Below are positions 26,893-33,377 of a DNA stretch of 33,828 nucleotides, in pieces. Positions within the stretch are counted from its first letter, which is position 1; each line of letters starts with the position of its first letter. The notes under the pieces were generated by a model, which saw only the letters and a list, made by a program, of their open reading frames with translations, was not told where the DNA came from and made no database searches. Source of the DNA: Roseovarius sp. (GTDB lineage Bacteria > Pseudomonadota > Alphaproteobacteria > Rhodobacterales > Rhodobacteraceae); assembly GCA_024636515.1 (NCBI GenBank), contig JAGXGX010000172.1, positions 1 through 33,828 on the forward strand, in the 5' to 3' direction. The position numbers and the translations under genes are program-made.

Positions 26893-27608
26893 CCGAACCG
26901 CTATTTCGCAGCGATGCCTACATCGCTGAAGCCTCCGCCACGGTTGCCGCCCATACGGCTGAGGGTGGCATCGTGCTGGACCGCTCCGTTTTTTATCCCA
27001 CCGGGGGCGGCCAGCCAGGTGATAGTGGTTATATAACGTGGCACGGCAACAGCATGCAGATTGCCACCACGGTCAAGGGTAGCGACGCAGCTATCGTTCT
27101 AGTGCCGGCTGCGCCGCAGGCACTGCCGCCAGTCGGCAGTGCGATTGAGCAACGCATAGACTGGCCCCGCCGCCATCGCCTGATGCGGATGCATACAGCG
27201 CTGCACCTGTTGTCGGTCGTAATCCCGCTGCCAGTATCGGGCGGCGCCGTGGGCGACACGCGCAGTCGCCTCGATTTTGACATGCCTCACCCGCCTGAGA
27301 ACCCGGATTTGCTGGAGGCGCGGTTGAACCAAATGATCGACGACGATCTGTTGGTGTCTGAGACTTGGATCACCGATGAAGAGCTTGCCGCTAATCCCTG
27401 CTTGGTCAAGACAATGTCGGCCCCGCCCCCGCGCGGCGCAGATCGCGTGCGTCTGGTTCAGATTGGCTCAGGCCTAAATATGGTCGACCTGCAGCCCTGC
27501 GGCGGTACTCACGTCGCCCGCACGGGCGAGATCGGCCGGTTGCGTCTGGGCAAGATTGAGAAGAAGGGCCGCCAGACCCGGCGCGTCTATCTGCATCTGG
27601 ATGAGTGA
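26889..27608 (+). CDS. Alanyl-tRNA editing protein (AlaX type)
   Basis: The product (239 residues) is a free-standing version of the AlaRS editing domain, which hydrolyses Ser- or Gly-mischarged tRNA-Ala. It has the threonyl/alanyl second additional domain with the zinc ligands in MHTALHLL (His102, His106) and QPCGGTHVA (Cys204, His208). The N-terminal part carries SVFYPTGGGQPGDSG, as in AlaRS editing domains and AlaX-M proteins. Length fits the medium AlaX class. The start overlaps the MscS gene stop (ATGA). It is the last gene of the phrB-cfa-trgAB-cysK run. Quality control of Ala-tRNA under oxidative conditions is an attractive but unproven reason for the linkage. Confidence 0.9.
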   Translation: MTEPLFRSDAYIAEASATVAAHTAEGGIVLDRSVFYPTGGGQPGDSGYITWHGNSMQIATTVKGSDAAIVLVPAAPQALPPVGSAIEQRIDWPRRHRLMRMHTALHLLSVVIPLPVSGGAVGDTRSRLDFDMPHPPENPDLLEARLNQMIDDDLLVSETWITDEELAANPCLVKTMSAPPPRGADRVRLVQIGSGLNMVDLQPCGGTHVARTGEIGRLRLGKIEKKGRQTRRVYLHLDE

Positions 27609-27673
27609 TCCCGGCCGAATAGCGCGATTATCCGCTTGATCCCCCCGCGCACCGCCCGTTAAAGAGGCGCAAC

Positions 27674-27763
27674 GGAGCGGTGGCCGAGTGGTCGAAGGCG
27701 CACGCCTGGAAAGTGTGTAGGCGGGTGACCGTCTCCAGGGTTCGAATCCCTGTCGCTCCGCCA
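27674..27763 (+). tRNA. tRNA-Ser, anticodon GGA
   Basis: A complete class II tRNA with encoded CCA at 27761-27763. The acceptor GGAGCGG pairs with TCGCTCC (one G-T), and the discriminator is G. The anticodon stem CACGC/GTGTG (one G-T) encloses the loop CTGGAAA, so the anticodon is GGA at 27708-27710. A long variable arm (TAGGCGGGTGACCGTCT region) and the T loop GGTTCGAATCC confirm serine identity. It follows the AlaX-type gene and is followed by a terminator. It is the last core-like gene before accessory DNA. Confidence 0.97.
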
Positions 27764-27804
27764 CCAAGTCCCACAAGTTGTCTCTGATCTTGGTTGCAGC
27801 CCAT

Positions 27805-27831
27805 AACCACCTGTAACAGGGTGGTTTTTTG
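27805..27831 (+). terminator. Rho-independent terminator of tRNA-Ser
   Basis: AACCACC at 27805-27811 pairs with GGTGGTT at 27820-27826, and the second arm runs into a six-T tract. It lies about 40 nt after the tRNA. One of the AACAGG words of the adjacent repeat field (27815-27820) overlaps its loop. Confidence 0.82.
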
Positions 27832-28141
27832 CCTCCATTCCTGATCTGCCCTGCTATTTTGAACCGGTCTTCGCCCTGTTTTCGGGCGTGTTGACGCGCC
27901 GGTCTCCGCCTGCCGGGATGCAGGGTGAGTTTGGCAATAACAGGGAATTTTTCGCATTTTCGGATCAAAAACAGGCGGTGACCAGCGGAGTCGCGGGGCA
28001 GGCGTTTTGATGGTGTCGTAATAACAATGACTTACGACCTGTAAGAACCAGTTTCCTGTTTTGCGCGATAACAGGTGATTTAAGGGCTTGAACAGGTGAT
28101 TTAGGCGATAATAACAGGTGACTTGGGACACATAACAGGTG
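27815..28141. repeat. AACAGG repeat field beside the recombinase gene
   Basis: This noncoding stretch between tRNA-Ser and the recombinase stop holds AACAGG on the plus strand at 27815, 27939, 27970, 28070, 28091, 28113 and 28133, and its complement CCTGTT at 27875 and 28055. Nine hits in about 330 bp compares with well under one expected by chance. The last four share AACAGGTGA and lie 21, 22 and 20 bp apart. CCTGTT at 28055 and AACAGG at 28070 also form an inverted pair. A CTTAC/GTAAG hairpin sits at 28031-28045. No gene of its own is supported in 27764-28189. Confidence 0.8.
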
Positions 28142-28189
28142 AGCCAGAATGCGTAGTTTTCGTCATCCGACTGTGGTTCGGAAGCCCGA

Positions 28190-29785
28190 CTAGCCCCCGA
28201 ATACCCGGCGCTGTTCTTGCCAGGACGAGGGCAGATCGGTGTTCATCACGGCTGCGAGAGTCAGCCCGGTTGGTTGATTGCCTTCGAGAATGGTGCGCTG
28301 GAGGTCGGGCGCGAGGAAGGCCAGGCGGATCAGCCGGCGGCGATAGGGCGTGGCGGGAGAGGCGGAAAGTGACGGCGCGCCACTCGCGTCGGTGTCGAGC
28401 ATTGCATGCGCGCTGCGCAGGGCGCGGATCAGGACCGGATCGGGACAGGGCGCATCCGGTGCGCCGGTGGTGATCTCGGTCCTGCCGCTCCGGCGATGCA
28501 GCCGGGTTGCCAGCGTCAATCTGAACTGCGCCGGCGCTGCGGGGTCAGGTTCCGCCGTTTCACCTGCGGTGAGACGGGGGCGGATTGACCTCAGCAAGCG
28601 GATCGGCAGTGACAGGTCGAGATGGCTCTCATGGACCTCGATGCGGGTGATCTGGTCGAGTGACGGCTCTGCCTGGGCAGGCAGCAGGCGGGAGAGCGTT
28701 TTGGCAAGAAGCGGTTCGATGGCTTCGGCGGAAACGCGGCGTGGCGCGGGATCGTCCTGATTGCGGGGCTTGCCTTGTTGCAGCGGCGCCGAGACGTAGT
28801 AGCGATAGAGCCGTCGGTTGCTGCCATAGGCGAATGTCGGGGACATCGGCTGGCCGTCGGTGTCGAAGATGCGCCCGACCAGGGCGGAATGCGCCACGGT
28901 CTCGCGGGCAGAGCGGCGCCGGCGGGCGTTGGCGTCGAGATGGACCTGGACGGCGTCGAACAGATCGCCGGGGACGATCGCCGCGTGCTGACCGGGATAG
29001 GATGTGTCGCGATGCACGATCTCGCCGAGGTAGAGGCGGTTGCGCAGGAGGTGGAAGAGGGCACCACGGCCGAACGGCAGCCCGCCCTGCACCCGGCCTT
29101 TCGCGGAGGTGCGGCGTTTCGAGACAATGCCCTGCTGGCGCAGGTTCTGCGCCAGCGCATGAACCGATCCAAGCTCGAGATACCTGGAGAATATCAGCCG
29201 CACCACGTCGGCCTCTGCCGTATTGACGGCCAGCACCCGGGTTCCCTCGGGCGGCACGTCATAACCGAGGGGCAGAGTACCGCCCATCCAGAGCCCCTTC
29301 TTCTTGGAGGCGGCAATCTTGTCGCGGATGCGCTCGCCGGTGACCTCGCGCTCGAACTGCGCGAAGGAGAGCAGCACGTTGAGGGTGAGGCGGCCCATGC
29401 TGGAGGTGGTGTTGAAGGACTGGGTGACCGAGACGAAGCTGACCTCGTGGCGCTCGAATATCTCGACCATGCGGGCGAAGTCGGCCAGCGAGCGGGTCAG
29501 GCGGTCGATCTTGTAGACCACCACGATGTCGATGCGGCCGGCGGCGATGTCGGCGAGCAGGCGCTGCAGGGCGGGGCGCTCCATCGTCCCGCCGGAGAAG
29601 CCGCCATCGTCGTACACGGCGGGCAGCGCCTTCCAGCCCTCGCCCGACTGGCTTCTGACATAAGCCGCACAGGCCTCGCGCTGCGCATCGAGCGAGTTGA
29701 AGGATTGCTCGAGCCCTTCCTCGGAGCTCTTGCGGGTGTAGAGCGCGCAGCGTCGGACCGGCCGCCTGGTCGGGGATATTGTCAT
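28190..29785 (-). CDS. Large serine recombinase (resolvase/invertase family)
   Basis: The product (531 residues) should catalyse site-specific DNA strand exchange through a serine-DNA bond. The N-terminal resolvase domain has the nucleophile in [12 protein letters not shown] (Ser20 by alignment with YxRVS), [37 protein letters not shown] near 92-100, and [20 protein letters not shown] leading the long E helix. A recombinase domain follows ([14 protein letters not shown] onward). The region that usually forms a Cys-rich zinc ribbon (about 300-345) keeps the shape, with [16 protein letters not shown] and YRYYV, but has no cysteines. Its ATG abuts the stop of the DUF2924 gene (TAGATG), so the two are coupled. 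Very high GC. The target is unknown; the AACAGG field just beyond its 3' end is a candidate. Confidence 0.92.
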   Translation of the reverse strand: MTISPTRRPVRRCALYTRKSSEEGLEQSFNSLDAQREACAAYVRSQSGEGWKALPAVYDDGGFSGGTMERPALQRLLADIAAGRIDIVVVYKIDRLTRSLADFARMVEIFERHEVSFVSVTQSFNTTSSMGRLTLNVLLSFAQFEREVTGERIRDKIAASKKKGLWMGGTLPLGYDVPPEGTRVLAVNTAEADVVRLIFSRYLELGSVHALAQNLRQQGIVSKRRTSAKGRVQGGLPFGRGALFHLLRNRLYLGEIVHRDTSYPGQHAAIVPGDLFDAVQVHLDANARRRRSARETVAHSALVGRIFDTDGQPMSPTFAYGSNRRLYRYYVSAPLQQGKPRNQDDPAPRRVSAEAIEPLLAKTLSRLLPAQAEPSLDQITRIEVHESHLDLSLPIRLLRSIRPRLTAGETAEPDPAAPAQFRLTLATRLHRRSGRTEITTGAPDAPCPDPVLIRALRSAHAMLDTDASGAPSLSASPATPYRRRLIRLAFLAPDLQRTILEGNQPTGLTLAAVMNTDLPSSWQEQRRVFGG

Positions 29786-30199
29786 CTAACTCGCCTCCCG
29801 CAGCCCGAAGAAGCGCGGACCGTTCCAGCGGGTGCCGGTGGCGGCCCGCGCGACGGCCGAAAGGCTCGGATAGAGCGTGCCGTCCCAGCGAAAGCCGTCG
29901 CGCTCGACCACCACCTCGATCCGTCGCCCCTGCCAGTAGCGGCGCAGGATCGCGCCGAGCCCGAGCTGCTGACCCTCGGGAATCACCGGTCCGCGCCCGG
30001 CCAGCTTGCGGCGGGTGTCGCGGTCGAGCCCGCCCAGACCATCGGCCTGCAGCCGCCAGGCGAGCATCAGGCGCAAAAGCTCGCCGGAGCGAAGCTTCGG
30101 CGGGGGGCCGAAGCGCTCCGCCCAGACCGCGCGCAAGGCGTCGAGGTCGAGGCCTTCAAGTGCCGCAACATCGGCCTCGATCTCCCCCACGCGCGTCAC
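29786..30199 (-). CDS. DUF2924 domain protein
   Basis: The 137-residue, Arg-rich product has no assigned function. Visible features are an N-terminal helical part (EIEADVAALEGLDLDALRAV then WAERFGPPPKLRSGELLRLM) and a C-terminal part with GLGAILRRYWQGRRIEVVVE, FRWDGTLYPSLSAVARAATG and TRWNGPRFFGL. The last segment resembles the small DNA-binding module found next to phage-type recombinases. DUF2924 genes are commonly seen next to this recombinase type. Start is GTG 30199, overlapping the DUF3489 stop as GTGA; the stop touches the recombinase ATG. The three genes therefore form one coupled unit, suggesting the protein is an accessory or directionality factor of the recombinase (inference). Confidence 0.85.
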   Translation of the reverse strand: MTRVGEIEADVAALEGLDLDALRAVWAERFGPPPKLRSGELLRLMLAWRLQADGLGGLDRDTRRKLAGRGPVIPEGQQLGLGAILRRYWQGRRIEVVVERDGFRWDGTLYPSLSAVARAATGTRWNGPRFFGLREAS

Positions 30200-30474
30200 G
30201 CGTCGGCTCCGGCGCGATAGCGACGGACACCGTCGATCGTCGACGACGTGATCGCGAGGCCTTTCCGCTTCAGCGTTCCGGCCAAGGCGCCGCGCACCGA
30301 ATGTGTCTGCCAGCCGGTTGCGGCGCAGAGATCCGCGAGCGTTGCGCCGTCGGGGCGGGTCAGCAGGGCGAGCATCCGCTCGAGCTTCGTCGGGGCTTTG
30401 GAATCGGGCGGCACCGCTTTCCCGCGGCGCGGCTGCTTGGTCGACGGGTTTTGAGGTTTGGGAATGTCATTCAT
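30196..30474 (-). CDS. DUF3489 domain protein (winged-helix-like)
   Basis: The product (92 residues) has a basic, disordered N-terminus (Pro, Lys, Ser, Thr-rich, about residues 1-28). A helix-turn-helix-like domain follows: KLERMLALLTRPDGATLADL, CAATGWQTHSVRGALAGTLK and RKGLAITSSTIDGVRRYRA, typical of DUF3489. The wing-like beta hairpin at the end suggests DNA binding. ATG 30474 is used because the conserved domain starts shortly after it; the frame is open far upstream into the divergent gene, but that part is a shadow. It is the first gene of the minus-strand arm and may regulate it, or the divergent methyltransferase promoter. Confidence 0.85.
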   Translation of the reverse strand: MNDIPKPQNPSTKQPRRGKAVPPDSKAPTKLERMLALLTRPDGATLADLCAATGWQTHSVRGALAGTLKRKGLAITSSTIDGVRRYRAGADA

Positions 30475-30658
30475 GTCGTTGGTCTCCGGTTCAGGGGGCG
30501 GCATCGTCCGCCCGTACCGGCACAAGCCCGGGTGTCCGGGCGTGGTCCCAGCAACGCTCCGTTCCATTCCGAAGTCCAGTGGATACTCAGAAGGGTTGCG
30601 CGGTGGTGACGACATACCATATCTTGTGCAAAGAGCAGCGCAGCCAGAGGAGCGCGCA
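30475..30658. promoter_or_regulatory. Divergent intergenic region between the two cassette arms
   Basis: These 184 bp separate the minus-strand DUF3489 start from the plus-strand methyltransferase start and must carry the promoters of both arms. GAGGAG at 30647-30652 is the methyltransferase ribosome site, 6 nt before its ATG. A CCCGG-rich pair (AAGCCCGGGTGTCCGGGCG, about 30522-30540) could form a small stem. No promoter boxes were assigned with confidence. Confidence 0.45.
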
Positions 30659-31927
30659 ATGTCCGAGGGATTGGAAACACCACGGCCCCTGGTGGTCATG
30701 TATCGGCCAGTGGATGAGCTGACACCAGACCCGCGCAATGCGCGCACGCATCCCAAACGGCAAATCGAGCAGATCAAGGCCTCGATCACCGGGTTCGGCT
30801 TCACCAACCCGATTCTGGCCGACCCCGAGGGGCACCTCATTGCCGGGCATGGAAGGCTCATCGCCGCCAGGGCGCTGGGGATGACGGAGGTGCCGGTGAT
30901 CGCACTGAGCGGATTGTCGGAGGCGCAGAAGCGAGCGTTGCGGCTGGCCAACAACAAGATCGCCCTCAATGCCGGCTGGGACATCGAGATCCTGCAGAGC
31001 GAACTGGCGGAACTGGCTTCGATCGATGTTGATATCGATGCGACGATGACCGGGTTCACCACCGGTGAGATCGACGTGATCCTCGATGGTCCGGATGACC
31101 CTGATGACGAGGTGATCCCCGCGCTGCCGGTGACCCCGCGCACCAAAGCCGGTGATATCTGGATTCTGGGTGATCACCGGATTGGCTGCGGCGACAGCCG
31201 CGACGTGGCATTCCTGAAACGCCTGGTCGGTATCGGGGCAAAGATCGATGCCGCCTTTCTCGATCCGCCTTACAACGTGAAGATCAGCGGCCATGCCAAT
31301 GCCAGGGGACGCCACCGCGAGTTTGTCATGGCCTCGGGAGAGATGAGCGAGGCGGCGTTCCGCACTTTCCTGGCCGAAACGCTTGGGGCGGCAGTGCAGG
31401 TCTCGCGCGATGGCGCGGTGCACTTCATCTGCATGGACTGGCGGCACATGGACGATGTCTCGGCGGTTGGCCGCGATCTTTACGGTGAGCGACTGAACCT
31501 CTGCGTCTGGAACAAGTCGAATGCCGGGATGGGCTCGCTCTATCGCTCAAAGCACGAATTGGTCTTCGTCTACCGGGTCGGGAGTGCGTCGCATCTGAAC
31601 ATGGTGGAACTCGGCAAACACGGGCGCAACCGTACCAATGTCTGGGACTATGCTTCGGTGAACTCGCTGAAGGGCAGTCGGCGCGAAGACCTGGCTCTGC
31701 ACCCGACGGTGAAGCCGACCGGGCTGGTGGCGGATGCGATCAAGGATGTCACCCGTCACGGTGATCTGGTCCTCGACATCTTCCTCGGCTCTGGCACCAC
31801 GCTGATCGCGGCGGAGCGCACCGGGCGTCGCTTCCGCGGGCTCGACATCGATCCGGGTTATGTCGACGTTGCCATCGATCGCTGGTCGGCGCTGACTGGC
31901 AAGGATCCGGTTCTGGAGGCGTCATGA
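30659..31927 (+). CDS. ParB-domain / DNA methyltransferase fusion (beta-class N4/N6 type)
   Basis: The product (422 residues) begins with a ParB/sulfiredoxin-like domain: VDELTPDPRNARTHP near 18-32, KASITGFGFTNPIL and GHLIAGHGRLIAA at 58-70. It continues with an amino-methyltransferase. Motif IV is LDPPYN at about 201-206 and the SAM motif DIFLGSGTT at 373-381 comes after it, the order of beta-class enzymes. LHPTVKPTGLVADAI is also typical. It should methylate adenine N6 or cytosine N4; the site is unknown. No restriction endonuclease is nearby. ATG 30659 is chosen for its GAGGAG and the ParB domain start; the frame opens earlier at 30458. Its stop overlaps the next start as ATGA. Confidence 0.92.
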   Translation: MSEGLETPRPLVVMYRPVDELTPDPRNARTHPKRQIEQIKASITGFGFTNPILADPEGHLIAGHGRLIAARALGMTEVPVIALSGLSEAQKRALRLANNKIALNAGWDIEILQSELAELASIDVDIDATMTGFTTGEIDVILDGPDDPDDEVIPALPVTPRTKAGDIWILGDHRIGCGDSRDVAFLKRLVGIGAKIDAAFLDPPYNVKISGHANARGRHREFVMASGEMSEAAFRTFLAETLGAAVQVSRDGAVHFICMDWRHMDDVSAVGRDLYGERLNLCVWNKSNAGMGSLYRSKHELVFVYRVGSASHLNMVELGKHGRNRTNVWDYASVNSLKGSRREDLALHPTVKPTGLVADAIKDVTRHGDLVLDIFLGSGTTLIAAERTGRRFRGLDIDPGYVDVAIDRWSALTGKDPVLEAS

Positions 31928-32484
31928 CCCGATCGGGCAAGCGAGATAACGGCGGGCAGTTTGCCAAGGGCCGCAGCGGCAATCCCAAGGGCCGCCCGAA
32001 AAAGCCGCCGCCGCCGAGGTCCTCGGCCTTCGATGTGGTGGTTGACCGAACGCTGACGGTCACCCGGAATGGCGTCCCCCAGGAGATCACCATGGAGGAG
32101 GCGCTGCAGCACCGCACCTACCAGGACGCGCTTGCCGGCAAGCGGCTGGCCGAACGCCAGGTCCTGAAATGGATCGAGCAGCGCGAGGCGTGGTACGCGA
32201 ACCATGCGGCCAAGTCTACGCGGCGCACCATCGCGTTCCAACATTCTCCGAGTCCGGACAATGCCAAGCCCGCCCTGGACCTCCTCGGCATTGTCAGCCG
32301 GAACGAGCGCTTTGATGATACCGATAAATACTGGCCGCGACAATTGTTGGAGCCCTGGGCGGTGCAGGCGGCACTTGATCGTCGGCGCAGCCTGGCGCCA
32401 CTGTCGGAAAGCGATGTCAGGGGTATCCTGCGCTGCACGCGCGATGCTGACAGCCTCAACTGGCCGAAAGGCAGTCGGGAATGA
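31924..32484 (+). CDS. DUF5681 domain protein, copy 1
   Basis: The product (186 residues) has unknown function. The N-terminus carries the DUF5681 signature FAKGRSGNPKGRPKKPPPP near residues 13-31, a basic Gly/Arg/Lys segment like an AT-hook. A predicted beta/helical middle follows, with LTVTRNGVPQEITMEEAL. The C-terminus has LLEPWAVQAALDRRRSLAPL. Both ends recur in the next gene, so the two are paralogues. DUF5681 proteins are known mainly from prophages and islands beside methyltransferases. The start overlaps the methyltransferase stop and the end overlaps copy 2 (both ATGA), so all three are translated together, suggesting a shared process on DNA. Confidence 0.87.
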   Translation: MTRSGKRDNGGQFAKGRSGNPKGRPKKPPPPRSSAFDVVVDRTLTVTRNGVPQEITMEEALQHRTYQDALAGKRLAERQVLKWIEQREAWYANHAAKSTRRTIAFQHSPSPDNAKPALDLLGIVSRNERFDDTDKYWPRQLLEPWAVQAALDRRRSLAPLSESDVRGILRCTRDADSLNWPKGSRE

Positions 32485-33062
32485 GCAAGGGTGATGCGGA
32501 CAAGGACAAGGAGGTCGATGTCGACGGTGTTGGCTATCGCCGGCCACCAGCCTCGACGAAGTTCCGCAAAGGCCAGAGCGGCAATCCCCGGGGCCGTCCG
32601 AAGAACCGCCACAGGCAGGCACCCTATGAGGCGGTGCTGGGGCAGATGGTTACGATCCGCGAGGACGGAGCGGAACGCCGGATCACCGCCGCCGAAGCGT
32701 TCCTGCTGCGGCTGGCCAAGCGCGGATTGGAAGGAAACGGTCCGGCTGCGCGCGATGCCATGGTGGCTATCAAAGCGGCGCGGCAGGAAAAACACGAGGA
32801 AGACACAACCATCTCGTCAATCGTGTTCGTCAGTGTATCCCCCGGCAGCGTCAACACGGCCTTGGAACCGCTCCGAATGGCAAAGAAACTCGATCCCTAC
32901 CGCGAAACCGCCCGCATGAAGCTGGAACCCTGGCTCGTTCAGGCCGCCCTCGACCGTTTTGGCGCTCGCCGTCTCAGTTGCGAAGAGCAGCAGATCGTCG
33001 TCAGCACGACCCGCACCCCGCACAAGGTTCAGTGGCCGGACTGGTGGGAAGTTCAGCCGTAA
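32481..33062 (+). CDS. DUF5681 domain protein, copy 2
   Basis: The product (193 residues) begins with an acidic/basic leader, then FRKGQSGNPRGRPKNRHR near residues 28-45, the same signature as copy 1. The middle has MVTIREDGAERRITAAEAFL followed by an Ala/Arg-rich helix, and the C-terminus has LEPWLVQAALDRFGARRLS. Sharing both ends (SGNPxGRPK and LEPWxVQAALDR) with copy 1 points to an old tandem duplication with a diverged centre. The function is unknown; heterodimerisation is possible. The TAA at 33060-33062 lies 18 nt before the tRNA-Met fragment, so this gene defines the right edge of the cassette. Confidence 0.87.
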   Translation: MSKGDADKDKEVDVDGVGYRRPPASTKFRKGQSGNPRGRPKNRHRQAPYEAVLGQMVTIREDGAERRITAAEAFLLRLAKRGLEGNGPAARDAMVAIKAARQEKHEEDTTISSIVFVSVSPGSVNTALEPLRMAKKLDPYRETARMKLEPWLVQAALDRFGARRLSCEEQQIVVSTTRTPHKVQWPDWWEVQP

Positions 33063-33080
33063 TGATGGCGATTCGACAGG

Positions 33081-33132
33081 CGTCAGGCTCATAACCTGAA
33101 GGTCGTAGGTTCAAATCCTACTCCCGCAACCA
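33081..33132 (+). pseudogene. 3' half of an initiator tRNA-Met (CAT), attachment-site scar
   Basis: The segment reproduces the anticodon arm (TCAGG, loop CTCATAA, CCTGA; anticodon CAT at 33090-33092), the T arm (GTAGG, TTCAAAT, CCTAC), the 3' acceptor strand and CCA of a bacterial initiator tRNA. The D arm and 5' acceptor strand are absent: the preceding 18 nt (33063-33080) do not resemble them. A 3' tRNA fragment without its 5' half is the classic footprint of integration by a tyrosine integrase or phage. It could also be an assembly or recombination junction. Confidence 0.85.
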
Positions 33133-33158
33133 AATTCAACTAACAATATCAACGCTAT

Positions 33159-33180
33159 AGCGACCCTAGGGGCGCTTTTT
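33159..33180 (+). terminator. Terminator-like hairpin after the tRNA-Met fragment
   Basis: AGCGACC pairs with GGGCGCT (one A-G mismatch) around CTAG and is followed by five T residues. It is probably the original terminator of the initiator tRNA gene carried along with its 3' half. Confidence 0.55.
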
Positions 33181-33199
33181 GCGTTCGGCCAAAATTCAC

Positions 33200-33218
33200 G
33201 GTGCTACGCTGGTGCTAC
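33200..33218 (+). repeat. Two direct copies of GGTGCTAC, possible integrase arm sites
   Basis: GGTGCTAC occurs at 33200-33207 and 33211-33218, 11 bp apart (one helical turn), about 70 bp past the tRNA fragment. Short direct repeats at one-turn spacing next to a tRNA attachment site are typical arm-type binding sites of tyrosine integrases. No integrase gene is inside the window. The rest of 33133-33377 shows no gene. Confidence 0.45.
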
Positions 33219-33377
33219 GGTAGAGCGCAAAGCAAGAGGCTTGCGCGGCACTGTTCGCCGAGTCTCGTCAGAGAGAATTGGGCTCCACCTAGATTTGTCA
33301 GGGAGGGCGGAAAGCAGTCGTTCGCTGCGCAAGCAAACCCTGACCAACCCTATCACGAGGATAGACATTTACCTGAC

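Noticed and set aside
27628-28131. Minus-strand frame of 167 codons over tRNA-Ser and the repeat field
   Set aside because: Its C-terminal part is the antisense reading of the tRNA-Ser gene (the well-known GATGIRTLE...FDHSATAPL artefact), and the rest is the translated AACAGG repeats. It has no domain.
28070-28141. The phased AACAGGTGA copies as a CRISPR array
   Set aside because: The conserved unit is only about 9 bp with 11-13 bp between copies, far too short for CRISPR repeats and spacers, and no cas gene is present.
28775-30220. Plus-strand frame of 481 codons opposite the recombinase and DUF2924 genes
   Set aside because: It lies antisense to two genes with clear motifs. It is rich in Gly, Glu, His and Arg without any domain, a usual shadow in high-GC DNA.
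30587-31447. Minus-strand frame of 286 codons inside the methyltransferase gene
   Set aside because: It is antisense to the ParB and methyltransferase motifs; no domain is seen.
33298-33344. GTCAGGG...CCCTGAC inverted pair as a terminator or element end
   Set aside because: The arms are only 7 bp, 33 bp apart, with no T tract and no matching copy at the other side of the accessory region.
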